From positions 186,001-250,000 of the forward strand of contig NZ_BMRV01000011.1 in assembly GCF_014648815.1 (NCBI RefSeq): a stretch of 64,000 bases of DNA. The letters run 5' to 3'. Source of the DNA: Streptomyces flaveolus. Its GTDB lineage: Bacteria; Actinomycetota; Actinomycetes; Streptomycetales; Streptomycetaceae. Under the pieces are notes generated by a model, which did no database searches, had not been told where the DNA came from, and saw nothing but the letters and a program-made list of their open reading frames with translations. Position numbers and translations under genes: made by a program. Position 1 is the stretch's first letter; every line of letters starts with the position of its first letter. Positions 32,344 through 40,504 of the stretch are shown piece by piece.

Positions 32344-34215
32344 GTGAGGCACCCCCGCAAGCACCGCAGACGCCCCCTCGTCCTGGCCGCAGCGCTCGCC
32401 GCCGGCCTCGTCGGCGCGGGTCTGACGACACTGGCCCCGGGCACCGCCGAGGCCGCCACCGCACGCCAGGTCGAGGCCCTCGACCGGGGCGTGGTCAGCG
32501 TCCACACCGGTGACGGCAACCTGGTCGGCTGGCGCTGGCTCGCCACCGACCCGGACGACGTCGCGTTCAACGTCTACCGGGCCGGCACGAAGGTCAACTC
32601 CAGCCCGGTCACCGGCTCCACCACCTACTTCCACGCCGGCGCACCCTCCCAGGCCGACTACACGGTCCGCGCCGTGGTCAACGGCACCGAGCAGGGCGAC
32701 TCGGTCCACGCGATCCAGTTCCGGTCCGGCTACAAGGACGTCCCGATCAGCCCGCCCGCCGGCGGCACCACCCCCGACGGCGTCGCCTACACCTACGAGG
32801 CCAACGACGCCTCCGTCGGCGACCTCGACGGCGACGGCGCGCTCGACATCGTCCTCAAGTGGCAGCCCACCAACGCCAAGGACAACTCCCAGTCCGGCTA
32901 CACCGGCAACACCGTCGTCGACGGCATCAGGCTCGACGGCACCCGCCTGTGGCGCGTCGACCTGGGCCGCAACATCCGTTCCGGCGCCCACTACACCCAG
33001 TTCCAGGTGTACGACTACGACGGCGACGGCAGGGCCGAGGTCGCCATGAAAACCGCCGACGGCACCGAGGACGGCACCGGCGCGGTCATCGGGAGCCCGT
33101 CCGCGGACCACCGCAACTCCTCCGGCTACGTCCTGTCCGGCCCCGAGTACCTGACGATGTTCGACGGGCAGACCGGCAAGGCCATGGGCACCGTCGACTA
33201 CGTCCCCGCCCGGGGCACCGTCTCGTCCTGGGGCGACTCCTACGGCAACCGCGTCGACCGCTTCCTGGCCGGAACGGCGTACCTGGACGGCTCCCGACCC
33301 TCCCTGGTCATGGCCCGCGGCTACTACACGCGCACGGTCATCGCCGCCTGGGACTGGCGCGGCGGCGCCTTCACCCGACGCTGGACCTTCGACACCAACT
33401 CCTCCACCAACAGCGGCAAGGGCTACGACGGCCAGGGCAACCACCAGTTGTCCGTCGCGGACGTCGACGGCGACGGCAGGGACGAGATCGTCTACGGCGC
33501 CATGGCCGTCGACGACAACGGCAACGCCCTGTGGACCACGCGCAACGGCCACGGCGACGCCATGCACGTCGGTGACCTCGACCCGGGCCGCGCGGGCCTG
33601 GAGGAGTTCAAGGTGGACGAGGACGGCTCGAAGCCCTCGTCCTGGATGGCGGACGCGCGCACGGGCCAGGTCATCTGGTCCACTCCCGCGAGCGGCGACA
33701 ACGGCCGGGGCGTCTCGGCCGACATCTGGTCCGGCAGCGCGGGCGCCGAGTCCTGGTCGTCCGCCGAGAGCGGTATCCGCAATCCCAAGGGCACGGTCGT
33801 CCACAGCCGCAAGCCCTCCAGCGCCAACTTCCTGTCCTGGTGGGACGGCGACCCCGTCCGCGAACTCCTCGACGGCACCCGCATCGACAAGTACGGCACG
33901 TCCGGCGACACCCGCCTGCTCACCGGCTCCGGGGTGGCGTCGAACAACGGCACGAAGGCCACGCCGGTCCTCTCCGGCGACATCCTCGGCGACTGGCGCG
34001 AGGAGGTCGTCTGGCGGACCAGCGACAACAGGGCCCTGCGCATCCACTCCACGCCGTACGACGCGGACACCCGCATCACGACCCTGCTCCACGACACCCA
34101 GTACCGCACGGCCCTGGCCTGGCAGAACACGGCCTACAACCAGCCGCCCCACCCGAGCTTCTTCATCGGCGCCAAAATGGCAACGGCCCCGAGACCGGCG
34201 GTGTTCACCCCCTGA
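32344..34215 (+). CDS. Secreted rhamnogalacturonan lyase, PL11 family
   Basis: 623 residues from GTG 32344 with a perfect AGGAGG 8 bases upstream. A signal peptide with a basic head and LVLAAALAAGLVGAGLTTLA core is cleaved near AEA-AT. The mature protein opens with a small beta domain (VVSVHTGDGNLVGWRWLATD). It then shows an eight-bladed propeller with repeated Asp-rich calcium loops: VGDLDGDGALDIVLKW, VYDYDGDGRAEVAMKTADG, VADVDGDGRDEIVYGAM and LGDWREEVVWR. This is the YesW/YesX-type PL11 lyase layout, which cleaves the rhamnogalacturonan I backbone of pectin by beta-elimination. No carbohydrate-binding module is attached. Confidence 0.92.
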   Translation: MRHPRKHRRRPLVLAAALAAGLVGAGLTTLAPGTAEAATARQVEALDRGVVSVHTGDGNLVGWRWLATDPDDVAFNVYRAGTKVNSSPVTGSTTYFHAGAPSQADYTVRAVVNGTEQGDSVHAIQFRSGYKDVPISPPAGGTTPDGVAYTYEANDASVGDLDGDGALDIVLKWQPTNAKDNSQSGYTGNTVVDGIRLDGTRLWRVDLGRNIRSGAHYTQFQVYDYDGDGRAEVAMKTADGTEDGTGAVIGSPSADHRNSSGYVLSGPEYLTMFDGQTGKAMGTVDYVPARGTVSSWGDSYGNRVDRFLAGTAYLDGSRPSLVMARGYYTRTVIAAWDWRGGAFTRRWTFDTNSSTNSGKGYDGQGNHQLSVADVDGDGRDEIVYGAMAVDDNGNALWTTRNGHGDAMHVGDLDPGRAGLEEFKVDEDGSKPSSWMADARTGQVIWSTPASGDNGRGVSADIWSGSAGAESWSSAESGIRNPKGTVVHSRKPSSANFLSWWDGDPVRELLDGTRIDKYGTSGDTRLLTGSGVASNNGTKATPVLSGDILGDWREEVVWRTSDNRALRIHSTPYDADTRITTLLHDTQYRTALAWQNTAYNQPPHPSFFIGAKMATAPRPAVFTP

Positions 34216-34329
34216 CGCACGCGCCGGGGCACGCCGTTGCGTCGACACGATTCCGTCACGAGATCTTCACGCGGCGCGTTTCCGGGGGATGATGTAGCAC
34301 GCAACCACATCGCCTCCGGGGGAAGAACC

Positions 34330-34986
34330 ATGAGCAACCACACCACGCCGCCGCCCGCGCCGCCCTATTGGCCGCCGGTGCCTCCGCAGCCCCCGAAGCA
34401 GAACCGGACCGCGCTCATCGCGGTCGCCGCGGCCGTCGTCGCCGCGGCGGTCACGGCCGCGGTCACCGTCGGCGTCACCGGCGACGACGAGGCCGAGCCG
34501 GCGCCCACGGTCACCGTGACGGAGACCGTGGGCGCCGGGGACACCACCGCGGCCGACGAGGAGACCGAACCCGCCCCCGAGGCCTCGGACGACGGGGTGT
34601 ACGCGCTCGGCGACACGGTCACCTACGACGGTGAGGTCCGGGTCGGCCTCTCCGGCTTCAAGCGGGCGGTGTCCACCGACACCGCCATGCCCGAGAGCAC
34701 GCCGTACGTGCGGTTCACCGTCAAGGTCGACAACGGCGGCAGCGAGACGCTCGACGCCACCGCGCTCTCCGTCAACTGCTCCTACGGCAAGGACGGTCAC
34801 AGCAGCGAGGCCGTCTTCGACAGCGCCACCGGACTGAACGGCGGTCCCGACACCCAGCTTCTCGCCGGACGGTCTATCAACGTGCCGTGGGGCTGCACAC
34901 TCCCCAAGGGCGAGAAGCTCGTCCAGATCGAGGTCGTCCCGGACTACGAATCCGACACCGCGATCTTCACGGGCGAGATCAAGTAG
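34330..34986 (+). CDS. Membrane-anchored exported protein with DUF4352-like domain
   Basis: 218 residues, ATG 34330 behind GGGGGAAG. A cytoplasmic Pro-rich head (PPPAPPYWPPVPPQPPKQNR) precedes one membrane helix (IAVAAAVVAAAVTAAVTVGV), an acidic linker and a beta-sandwich of about 120 residues: YDGEVRVGLSGFKR, then YVRFTVKVDNGGSETLDATA. The pattern agrees with DUF4352/telokin-like proteins, which are displayed outside the membrane. Function is unknown. A 15-bp hairpin ends transcription shortly after. Confidence 0.72.
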   Translation: MSNHTTPPPAPPYWPPVPPQPPKQNRTALIAVAAAVVAAAVTAAVTVGVTGDDEAEPAPTVTVTETVGAGDTTAADEETEPAPEASDDGVYALGDTVTYDGEVRVGLSGFKRAVSTDTAMPESTPYVRFTVKVDNGGSETLDATALSVNCSYGKDGHSSEAVFDSATGLNGGPDTQLLAGRSINVPWGCTLPKGEKLVQIEVVPDYESDTAIFTGEIK

Positions 34987-35009
34987 GGCGCGGCAAGGGA
35001 CGTGCGAGG

Positions 35010-35046
35010 GCCGGGCGTCCCTCGGCGTGGACGAGGGACGCCCGGC
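35010..35046. terminator. 15-bp perfect hairpin terminator between convergent genes
   Basis: GCCGGGCGTCCCTCG (35010-35024) and CGAGGGACGCCCGGC (35032-35046) are exact complements around a 7-base loop. It lies 24 bases after the 34330 gene and also downstream of the convergent GH48 gene. Confidence 0.82.
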
Positions 35047-35095
35047 AGGTTGGTCCCGTCGTCCGGTGACGGGGCCGAGCACACGGAGCCGTCAG

Positions 35096-35150
35096 GCGCC
35101 CCGAAGGGGCGCGGGGAACTGCGCGACCAGCCACACACGGCCCGCAGTCG
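35096..35150. repeat. Copy of a common Streptomyces intergenic repeat
   Basis: The stretch GCGCCCCGAAGGGGCGCGGG followed by GAACTGCGCGACCAGCC and ending GGCCCGCAGTCG is, to my recollection, found in many copies between genes of streptomycetes. It contains the hairpin CGCCCC-GAA-GGGGCG. It lies directly beyond the terminator, in the gap before the GH48 stop. Confidence 0.6.
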
Positions 35151-35186
35151 AACATCCCGCCCCACCCGCGGAGCGCCTCGCGGGGA

Positions 35187-38108
35187 CTATTCGAGCAGCT
35201 CCGCGTACGAACCCATGGCGAGGGCGATGTCCGCCTGCGCCCAGAACCGGTGGTACGTGAACGTGGGCGCGGCACCGCCCGCGAGATAGCTCTCGATCTT
35301 CGACCAGGCCGGGTCGTCCTGGTAGAAGGAGCGGATCGAGGAGAACGTCGACGACGCGCCGATCGTGTCGCCGTTCGGCATGGTGCCGGTCCAGCCGTCC
35401 GGGACGTGGACGCCGTCGTCGAAGCGGTTGTAGTCGGCGCGGGTCTCCGGGACGGCGATGCCGAGCGCGTCCTGGTTGTTCGCCCACATGCCGTCGAGCA
35501 GCGCCTTGGCGGTCGCGGCCGCCTCCGTGTCGCCCGAGCGGTCGGCGTAGTACGTCAGGGTCTTGGCGTACGCGGCCGCCACACCGACGTCGTCGGTGTA
35601 GTCGGCGACCGTGACGTGCAGGTCGCCGTTGTCACCCGGGGACGCGGCGTTCCAGGTGTCGGGCTTGCCCGACCACCGCAGCGTCGACGGGATCCGGAAA
35701 CTGCCGTCCGGGTTGACCGTCGTCTCCGACAGCGCCCAGTCGACCCACTTGTCCAGGACCGCCTTGGCGTCCGCGTCACCGCTCTGCTGGTAGTACTCGG
35801 CGACCCGTTCCATGGACCACGCCTGGAAGCCGAACCACTGGTTGGACGGCGGGTCGTGGTACACCGGCTTCTCGTCGTAGTACATGCCGTAGAAGGTCGG
35901 CGTACCGGCCGGCGGCGTCGCGTACCGGCCCGCCCAGCTGTTGGTCGCGCCGCCCGCGATGGCCCCCTCGTCGGACTGCAGCCAGCGGTAGAACTCCAGC
36001 TGCCGGTCGAGGGACTTGGCCCAGTCCGCCGCGCCCGTCGCCGACTTGGGCTTCAGATCGGCGTAGCTGCTCAGGGCGTACGCGGCCAGCGGGTTCTGGT
36101 AGCCGCCGTGGGCGTGGCTGGAACCGATGCGCCAGGCCCAGCCCGCCGAGGTGTCGGTGGCACCGCCCCAGGCGTAGTACCAGGACAGCAGGTAGTGCGA
36201 GGAGTCCTTGCCGGTGCCGGCCGGGCAGCTCGCCGGCCCCACGCAGTTGCCCACCTTCTTGAAGTACTTGTCGTACATCGCGTAGCGCAGGTAGTCGCCC
36301 ATCTTGGCGGCCTTGGCGACGGTCCCGGAGACCTCCGCGCCCTTGCCCTGGCCCTTCGCCCAGATGTCCGCCCAGTACGCGGCCTGCACGGCCCGCGCGT
36401 CCGCGTCCGGGGCGTTGGTGAACTTCCACTGCTTGGCGTAGGACGCGTCGCCGGTGAACAGGTCCAGGTACCCGTTCTTGCCGCCGTACTTGAAGGCGTC
36501 GCAGGTCGGCTGCGGCACCGTCTCCCACACCGACTCCTGCGCGCCGCGCTGGAAGGTGTTGATGTACGACGGGCCGGTGTCGGACGGACCCGCCTCGCAC
36601 TTGCCGGGCGAGTTGCCGTAGCCGTAGACGTTGTCGACGTCCTGCAGCCAGTGCATGCCGTACACGTCGTCCGTGCCGTACGCCGACTTCAGCTCACCGG
36701 CGATCGGGTCGGGGCCGGCCGGCACCGTGCCGTCGAGCTTCGCCGGGTACTCCTCCGGCGTGTCCAGCTCGGGGGCGTAGGTGGCCGGCTTGGAGGCGTT
36801 GTACGAGGAGTTCGTCGGCTGGTCGGCGTGCGTGGGGATCATGTACTTCTCCATGATTCCCCAGGCGTTGTTGAACTTGGACCAGTCGCCGGTCACCTTG
36901 CCGTACATCGCCTGGAGCCACAGCAGATAGCTGTACGCCTCGGACGTGGTCTCGTGGCCGTGGTCCGGTGCCTCGACGATGAGTGTCTCGACCGAGTGGT
37001 ACGGGATGCCCTCCGGGGAGAAGTAGCCGCTCGCCGGGTCGGTGATCTTGCCGTAGAGCTCCAGGAAGCGGGCGTCGTAGTCCTTCGCCGCCGCCAGCTG
37101 CGTCACCGTCACCGCGGCCTTGCCGTGCCCCGGGGCCGTCGACTCGAAGACCGCCGAGCCGGTACCGGAGGCGTCGGCGGCCACGGTCACCTTCTGCGCG
37201 GTCCCCCAGTTCGACGGGGTGAAGGTGAGGCTCGCCCCGCCGGTGACGGACAGGCCGCTGTTGCCGCTCGCCCGCGCGGTCGTCACGGTCACGTTCGCGG
37301 CCGGCTGCTTGGACAGCTTCACCTCGTACGTGCCCGACTCGCCCTGCTGGACGCCGAGTTGGCCGGGCGTGGCGACCACGACCGGTCCCGAGGCGATGGT
37401 GATGCCGACCGGGGTGGAGTCCGCGGAGGCGCCCGTGCTGTCGTACGCCTTCGCCACCAGGGAATGACTGCCCACGGTCAAGCCAGAGGCCGAGTAGGTG
37501 TAGGGCGCGCTGGTGTCGGTGCCGAGCAGGGTGGTGTCGTCGTAGAACTCCACCTTGCTGATCGTGGCGCTGTCCGCGGCGGCAGCCGTGGCCGCCAGGG
37601 GCACCGCCTCACCCTGCGAGTACACGGCGCCCGCCTCCGGGCTGGTCAGCACGGTGATCGGCGGCTGGTGCGCGCCGGTGCACGGGGTGCCGTTGACCGC
37701 GAAATTCGTCGGCGCGGTGTTGGTGCCGCTGTAGGTGAACTGCCCGCCGGTGGAGACGGCGGCGCCGGCCGCGACCCGCCCGTTGTACGAGGCGTTCTTC
37801 ACGGTGACCGTCCGGCCGGACTGGGACCAGGTGCCGTTCCAGCCGTTCGTCAGCTTCTGGTCGCCCGTGTAGGCGTAGGTCAGCGTCCAGCCGTCGATGG
37901 CGTCGGCGCCGCGGTTGGTCAGGGTCAGGTCGGCGGTGAAGCCGGAGCCCCAGTCGTTGGTCCGGTAGTCCACGCTGCACTGAAGTGCCGCGGCCTGAGC
38001 GGGGGTCGAACCGGTTCCGACCATGGTCAGGGGAAGTGCGAGGGCCGCCGCCGCGGCCGTCCACAGGCGCCGCGTGCCATGGCGTCTGCGTCTGCGTCGG
38101 GGATGCAT
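35187..38108 (-). CDS. Secreted GH48 cellulase (reducing-end cellobiohydrolase) with CBM2
   Basis: 973 residues from ATG 38108 behind AGGAGGAA. A signal peptide (RRRRHGTRRLWTAAAAALAL, cleavage after AQAA) is followed by a CBM2 cellulose-binding module (about 41-140, CSVDYRTNDWGSGFTADLTL). Two Ig-like beta domains follow (about 141-235, VYSQGEAVPLAATAAAADSA; about 236-335, VVVATPGQLGVQQGESGTYE). A complete GH48 catalytic domain runs to the end. The probable general acid Glu is in HGHETTSEAYSYLLWLQAMY. GH48 enzymes release cellobiose processively from cellulose chain ends. It is divergent from the GH6 gene and has a vegetative-type promoter overlapped by a CebR-type box. Confidence 0.95.
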   Translation of the reverse strand: MHPRRRRRRHGTRRLWTAAAAALALPLTMVGTGSTPAQAAALQCSVDYRTNDWGSGFTADLTLTNRGADAIDGWTLTYAYTGDQKLTNGWNGTWSQSGRTVTVKNASYNGRVAAGAAVSTGGQFTYSGTNTAPTNFAVNGTPCTGAHQPPITVLTSPEAGAVYSQGEAVPLAATAAAADSATISKVEFYDDTTLLGTDTSAPYTYSASGLTVGSHSLVAKAYDSTGASADSTPVGITIASGPVVVATPGQLGVQQGESGTYEVKLSKQPAANVTVTTARASGNSGLSVTGGASLTFTPSNWGTAQKVTVAADASGTGSAVFESTAPGHGKAAVTVTQLAAAKDYDARFLELYGKITDPASGYFSPEGIPYHSVETLIVEAPDHGHETTSEAYSYLLWLQAMYGKVTGDWSKFNNAWGIMEKYMIPTHADQPTNSSYNASKPATYAPELDTPEEYPAKLDGTVPAGPDPIAGELKSAYGTDDVYGMHWLQDVDNVYGYGNSPGKCEAGPSDTGPSYINTFQRGAQESVWETVPQPTCDAFKYGGKNGYLDLFTGDASYAKQWKFTNAPDADARAVQAAYWADIWAKGQGKGAEVSGTVAKAAKMGDYLRYAMYDKYFKKVGNCVGPASCPAGTGKDSSHYLLSWYYAWGGATDTSAGWAWRIGSSHAHGGYQNPLAAYALSSYADLKPKSATGAADWAKSLDRQLEFYRWLQSDEGAIAGGATNSWAGRYATPPAGTPTFYGMYYDEKPVYHDPPSNQWFGFQAWSMERVAEYYQQSGDADAKAVLDKWVDWALSETTVNPDGSFRIPSTLRWSGKPDTWNAASPGDNGDLHVTVADYTDDVGVAAAYAKTLTYYADRSGDTEAAATAKALLDGMWANNQDALGIAVPETRADYNRFDDGVHVPDGWTGTMPNGDTIGASSTFSSIRSFYQDDPAWSKIESYLAGGAAPTFTYHRFWAQADIALAMGSYAELLE

Positions 38109-38171
38109 GTGCTGGTTCCTCCTGCGGCTCGAAGAGGGGGAGTGGGGGAGGAGCGACAAGCCTTGAACCAG

Positions 38172-38185
38172 TGGGAGCGCTCCCA
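38172..38185. promoter_or_regulatory. CebR-type operator, perfect 14-bp palindrome TGGGAGCGCTCCCA
   Basis: The sequence is identical to the binding site of CebR, the LacI-family repressor of cellulose and cellooligosaccharide genes in Streptomyces, which is released by cellobiose or cellotriose. It overlaps the last base of the -10 box of the GH48 promoter and covers the likely transcription start. Confidence 0.92.
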
Positions 38186-38213
38186 TAGTGCGGAGAGGGT
38201 CCCGAGCGGTCAA
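38185..38213 (-). promoter_or_regulatory. Vegetative-type promoter of the GH48 gene
   Basis: Reading leftwards: -35 TTGACC (38213-38208), a 17-base spacer, and -10 CACTAT (38190-38185). The expected start point falls inside the CebR box, giving a leader of about 70 bases before ATG 38108. Confidence 0.75.
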
Positions 38214-38313
38214 GGTGTGTGAAGAGTCGAAAAGATTCGACAGATGGCGCGGACGGAAAGTCGGTAACTCCTCTGTTCTTTGCCGTCACTTGGCGCTACC
38301 TTCGCTGCACCAG

Positions 38314-38327
38314 TGGGAGCGGTTCCA
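38314..38327. promoter_or_regulatory. CebR-type operator of the GH6 gene, TGGGAGCGGTTCCA
   Basis: It matches the CebR consensus at 12 of 14 positions and keeps both half-sites. It lies 310 bases before the GH6 start. A convincing -35/-10 pair next to it was not found; TACCTT (38297-38302) is the best -10 candidate. Confidence 0.8.
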
Positions 38328-38375
38328 TCAGTCGACGCGTCCGTCACGGCGCGCCCGAACTGCAAGGAGTCGCTC

Positions 38376-38627
38376 GTGCGACACCCCCCGCTCCACCTCC
38401 CGCGTTCAGGACTTTTAGCCGCCGTTGCGGCCGGTCCGACGCGCGATCGTCCGATGTACCGGTGCACAGCTCCCCCCGCGGGCTGCCTGCCGCTGCCCGC
38501 GGGCCGCTCCCGGCCTCCGACCGAGGCGGCGCCCCCGTGCCGTCCGGCAGCGGCCCGCGCCCGGCATGCGCGTGGCCCCGTACGACCGCACCCGCACCCC
38601 GACGAAAGAAGGAACCCCCACTCATGA
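38376..38627 (+). CDS. Possible leader ORF upstream of and overlapping the GH6 gene
   Basis: An 83-codon frame begins at GTG 38376, 6 bases behind a strong AAGGAG, and its TGA overlaps the ATG of the GH6 cellulase (ATGA at 38624-38627). Codon 14 is TTA (38415-38417), the rare leucine codon read by the bldA tRNA in Streptomyces. The peptide is Pro/Arg-rich with rare codons such as AGA and AGG, and no family is recognised. It may be a regulatory leader whose translation feeds the cellulase start, or a chance frame in a long leader. The rest of 38109-38623 holds only the two operators and promoter elements. Confidence 0.3.
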   Translation: MRHPPLHLPRSGLLAAVAAGPTRDRPMYRCTAPPAGCLPLPAGRSRPPTEAAPPCRPAAARARHARGPVRPHPHPDERRNPHS

Positions 38628-40357
38628 CCCGGACCAGAACCGCGATGCTCGCCGCCCTGACGCTGGTCGCCGGCGCCTCCGGCACGGCCCTCGCCGCCCA
38701 CTCCGCGAGCGCCGGAGCGGCGGCCGCCGCCTGTACCGTCGACTACAAGGTGCAGAACGACTGGGGCAGCGGCTTCACCGCCGCCGTGACCGTCACCAAC
38801 AACGGCGCCGCCACCTCCAGTTGGTCGCTGGGGTGGACGTACGCCGGCAGCCAGAAGGTGACCAACAGCTGGAACGCGAAGGTCAGCCAGAGCGGTGCCG
38901 CCGTCACGGCGGCCAACGAGTCCTACAACGGGACGCTCGCCACCGGCGGTTCGGCGAGCTTCGGTTTCCAGGGCACCTACAGCGGCAGCAACGCGATCCC
39001 GGCCACCTTCACCCTCAACGGCGTGACCTGCAACGTCGACGGCGGGCCGACCGACCCCACCGACCCGACCGATCCCACGGACCCGACCGACCCCGGGCCG
39101 TCCGGCCGGGTGGACAACCCCTACGCCGGCGCCAAGGGGTACGTGAACCCGGAGTGGTCCGCGAAGGCGGCGGCCGAGCCCGGCGGCAGCCGGGTCGCCA
39201 ACCAGCCCACCGGTGTCTGGCTGGACCGGATCGCGGCCATCAACGGCGTCAACGGTGGCATGGGCCTGCGCGACCACCTCGACGAGGCGCTGAAGCAGAA
39301 GGGCTCCGGCGAGCTGTACGTCCAGCTCGTCATCTACAACCTGCCCGGACGTGACTGCTCGGCCCTGGCCTCCAACGGCGAGCTGGGTCCGACGGAGATC
39401 GACAAGTACAAGACGCAGTACATCGACCCGATCGCCGCGATCCTCGCCGACCCGAAGTACGCCTCGCTGCGGATCGTCACCACGGTCGAGATCGACTCGC
39501 TGCCCAACCTCGTCACCAACGTCTCGGGCCGGCCGACCGCCACGCCCAACTGCGACGTGATGAAGGCCAACGGCAACTACCAGAAGGGCGTCGGCTACGC
39601 CCTGAACAAGCTCGGTGACATCGGTAACGTCTACAACTACATCGACGCCGGCCACCACGGCTGGCTCGGCTGGGACGACAACTTCGGCCCCTCGGCCGAC
39701 ATGTTCAAGACGGCCGCCACCACCGAGGGCGCGACCGTGAACGACGTCCATGGCTTCATCGTCAACACCGCCAACTACAGCGCGCTGAAGGAGAACAACT
39801 TCAAGATCACGGACAGTGTGAACGGCACGTCCGTGCGCCAGTCGAAGTGGGTCGACTGGAACCGCTACACCGACGAGCTCTCCTACGCCCAGGCCATGCG
39901 CGACAAGCTGGTCTCGATCGGCTTCGACCAGAAGATCGGCATGCTCATCGACACCTCCCGCAACGGCTGGGGCGGCACCCAGCGGCCCACCGGTCCCGGC
40001 GCCACCACCAGCGTCGACACCTACGTCAACGGCGGCCGCTACGACCGCCGCATCCACCTCGGCAACTGGTGCAACCAGTCCGGCGCGGGCCTCGGCGAAC
40101 GGCCGAAGGCCAACCCCGAGCCGGGCATCGACGCCTACGTGTGGATGAAGCCGCCGGGTGAGTCGGACGGCGCGAGCAAGGAGATCCCGAACAACGAGGG
40201 CAAGGGCTTCGACCGGATGTGCGACCCGACGTACACCGGCAACGCCCGCAACGGCAACAGCATGTCCGGCGCCCTCCCGGACGCCCCGCTCTCCGGGCAG
40301 TGGTTCTCCGCGCAGTTCCAGGAGCTGATGAAGAACGCCTACCCGCCCCTGTCGTGA
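38624..40357 (+). CDS. Secreted GH6 cellulase (non-reducing-end cellobiohydrolase type) with CBM2
   Basis: 577 residues from ATG 38624. Signal peptide (AMLAALTLVAGASGTALA), CBM2 (about 36-135, CTVDYKVQNDWGSGFTAAVT), a linker of TDP repeats (PTDPTDPTDPTDPTDPGPS), then a GH6 domain of about 420 residues. Catalytic landmarks: LYVQLVIYNLPGRDCSA with the acid Asp, IVTTVEIDSLPNLV, YNYIDAGHHGWLGW and MLIDTSRNGWGG. Extra loops and length fit the Cel6B-like exo-acting group, which would complement the GH48 enzyme that attacks the other chain end. CebR-type control is shared with GH48. Confidence 0.95.
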   Translation: MTRTRTAMLAALTLVAGASGTALAAHSASAGAAAAACTVDYKVQNDWGSGFTAAVTVTNNGAATSSWSLGWTYAGSQKVTNSWNAKVSQSGAAVTAANESYNGTLATGGSASFGFQGTYSGSNAIPATFTLNGVTCNVDGGPTDPTDPTDPTDPTDPGPSGRVDNPYAGAKGYVNPEWSAKAAAEPGGSRVANQPTGVWLDRIAAINGVNGGMGLRDHLDEALKQKGSGELYVQLVIYNLPGRDCSALASNGELGPTEIDKYKTQYIDPIAAILADPKYASLRIVTTVEIDSLPNLVTNVSGRPTATPNCDVMKANGNYQKGVGYALNKLGDIGNVYNYIDAGHHGWLGWDDNFGPSADMFKTAATTEGATVNDVHGFIVNTANYSALKENNFKITDSVNGTSVRQSKWVDWNRYTDELSYAQAMRDKLVSIGFDQKIGMLIDTSRNGWGGTQRPTGPGATTSVDTYVNGGRYDRRIHLGNWCNQSGAGLGERPKANPEPGIDAYVWMKPPGESDGASKEIPNNEGKGFDRMCDPTYTGNARNGNSMSGALPDAPLSGQWFSAQFQELMKNAYPPLS

Positions 40358-40385
40358 GCGGGCCCGGGTGTAGGTAGACACCGTC

Positions 40386-40413
40386 GGGGTCCGGCCTCCC
40401 ACGGCCGGACCCC
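40386..40413. terminator. Terminator of the GH6 gene
   Basis: GGGGTCCGGCC (40386-40396) and GGCCGGACCCC (40403-40413) form an 11-bp perfect stem with a 6-base loop, followed by CGTTTT. It separates the cellulase from the methyltransferase gene. Confidence 0.85.
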
Positions 40414-40424
40414 GCACGGTCGTT

Positions 40425-40450
40425 TTGCGATTGCGGCAACAGAACTTGCC
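40425..40450 (+). promoter_or_regulatory. Cluster of TTGC/GCAA half-sites before the His-rich methyltransferase gene
   Basis: Within 26 bases there are three TTGC and one GCAA elements, including GGCAA-CAGAAC-TTGCC (40435-40450) and TTGC-N7-GCAA (40425-40439). They look like operator half-sites. The binding protein is unknown. Confidence 0.35.
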
Positions 40451-40504
40451 CCGGCGCGGTGAGTCGTCGCACCCTGACGGCCCGCGAACGGAAGGCTGAC
40501 CGGC

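Noticed and set aside
39050..39110. Repeated ACCGACCCC units in the GH6 gene as a DNA repeat element
   Set aside because: They encode the TDP linker between CBM2 and the catalytic domain, a normal feature of secreted cellulases.
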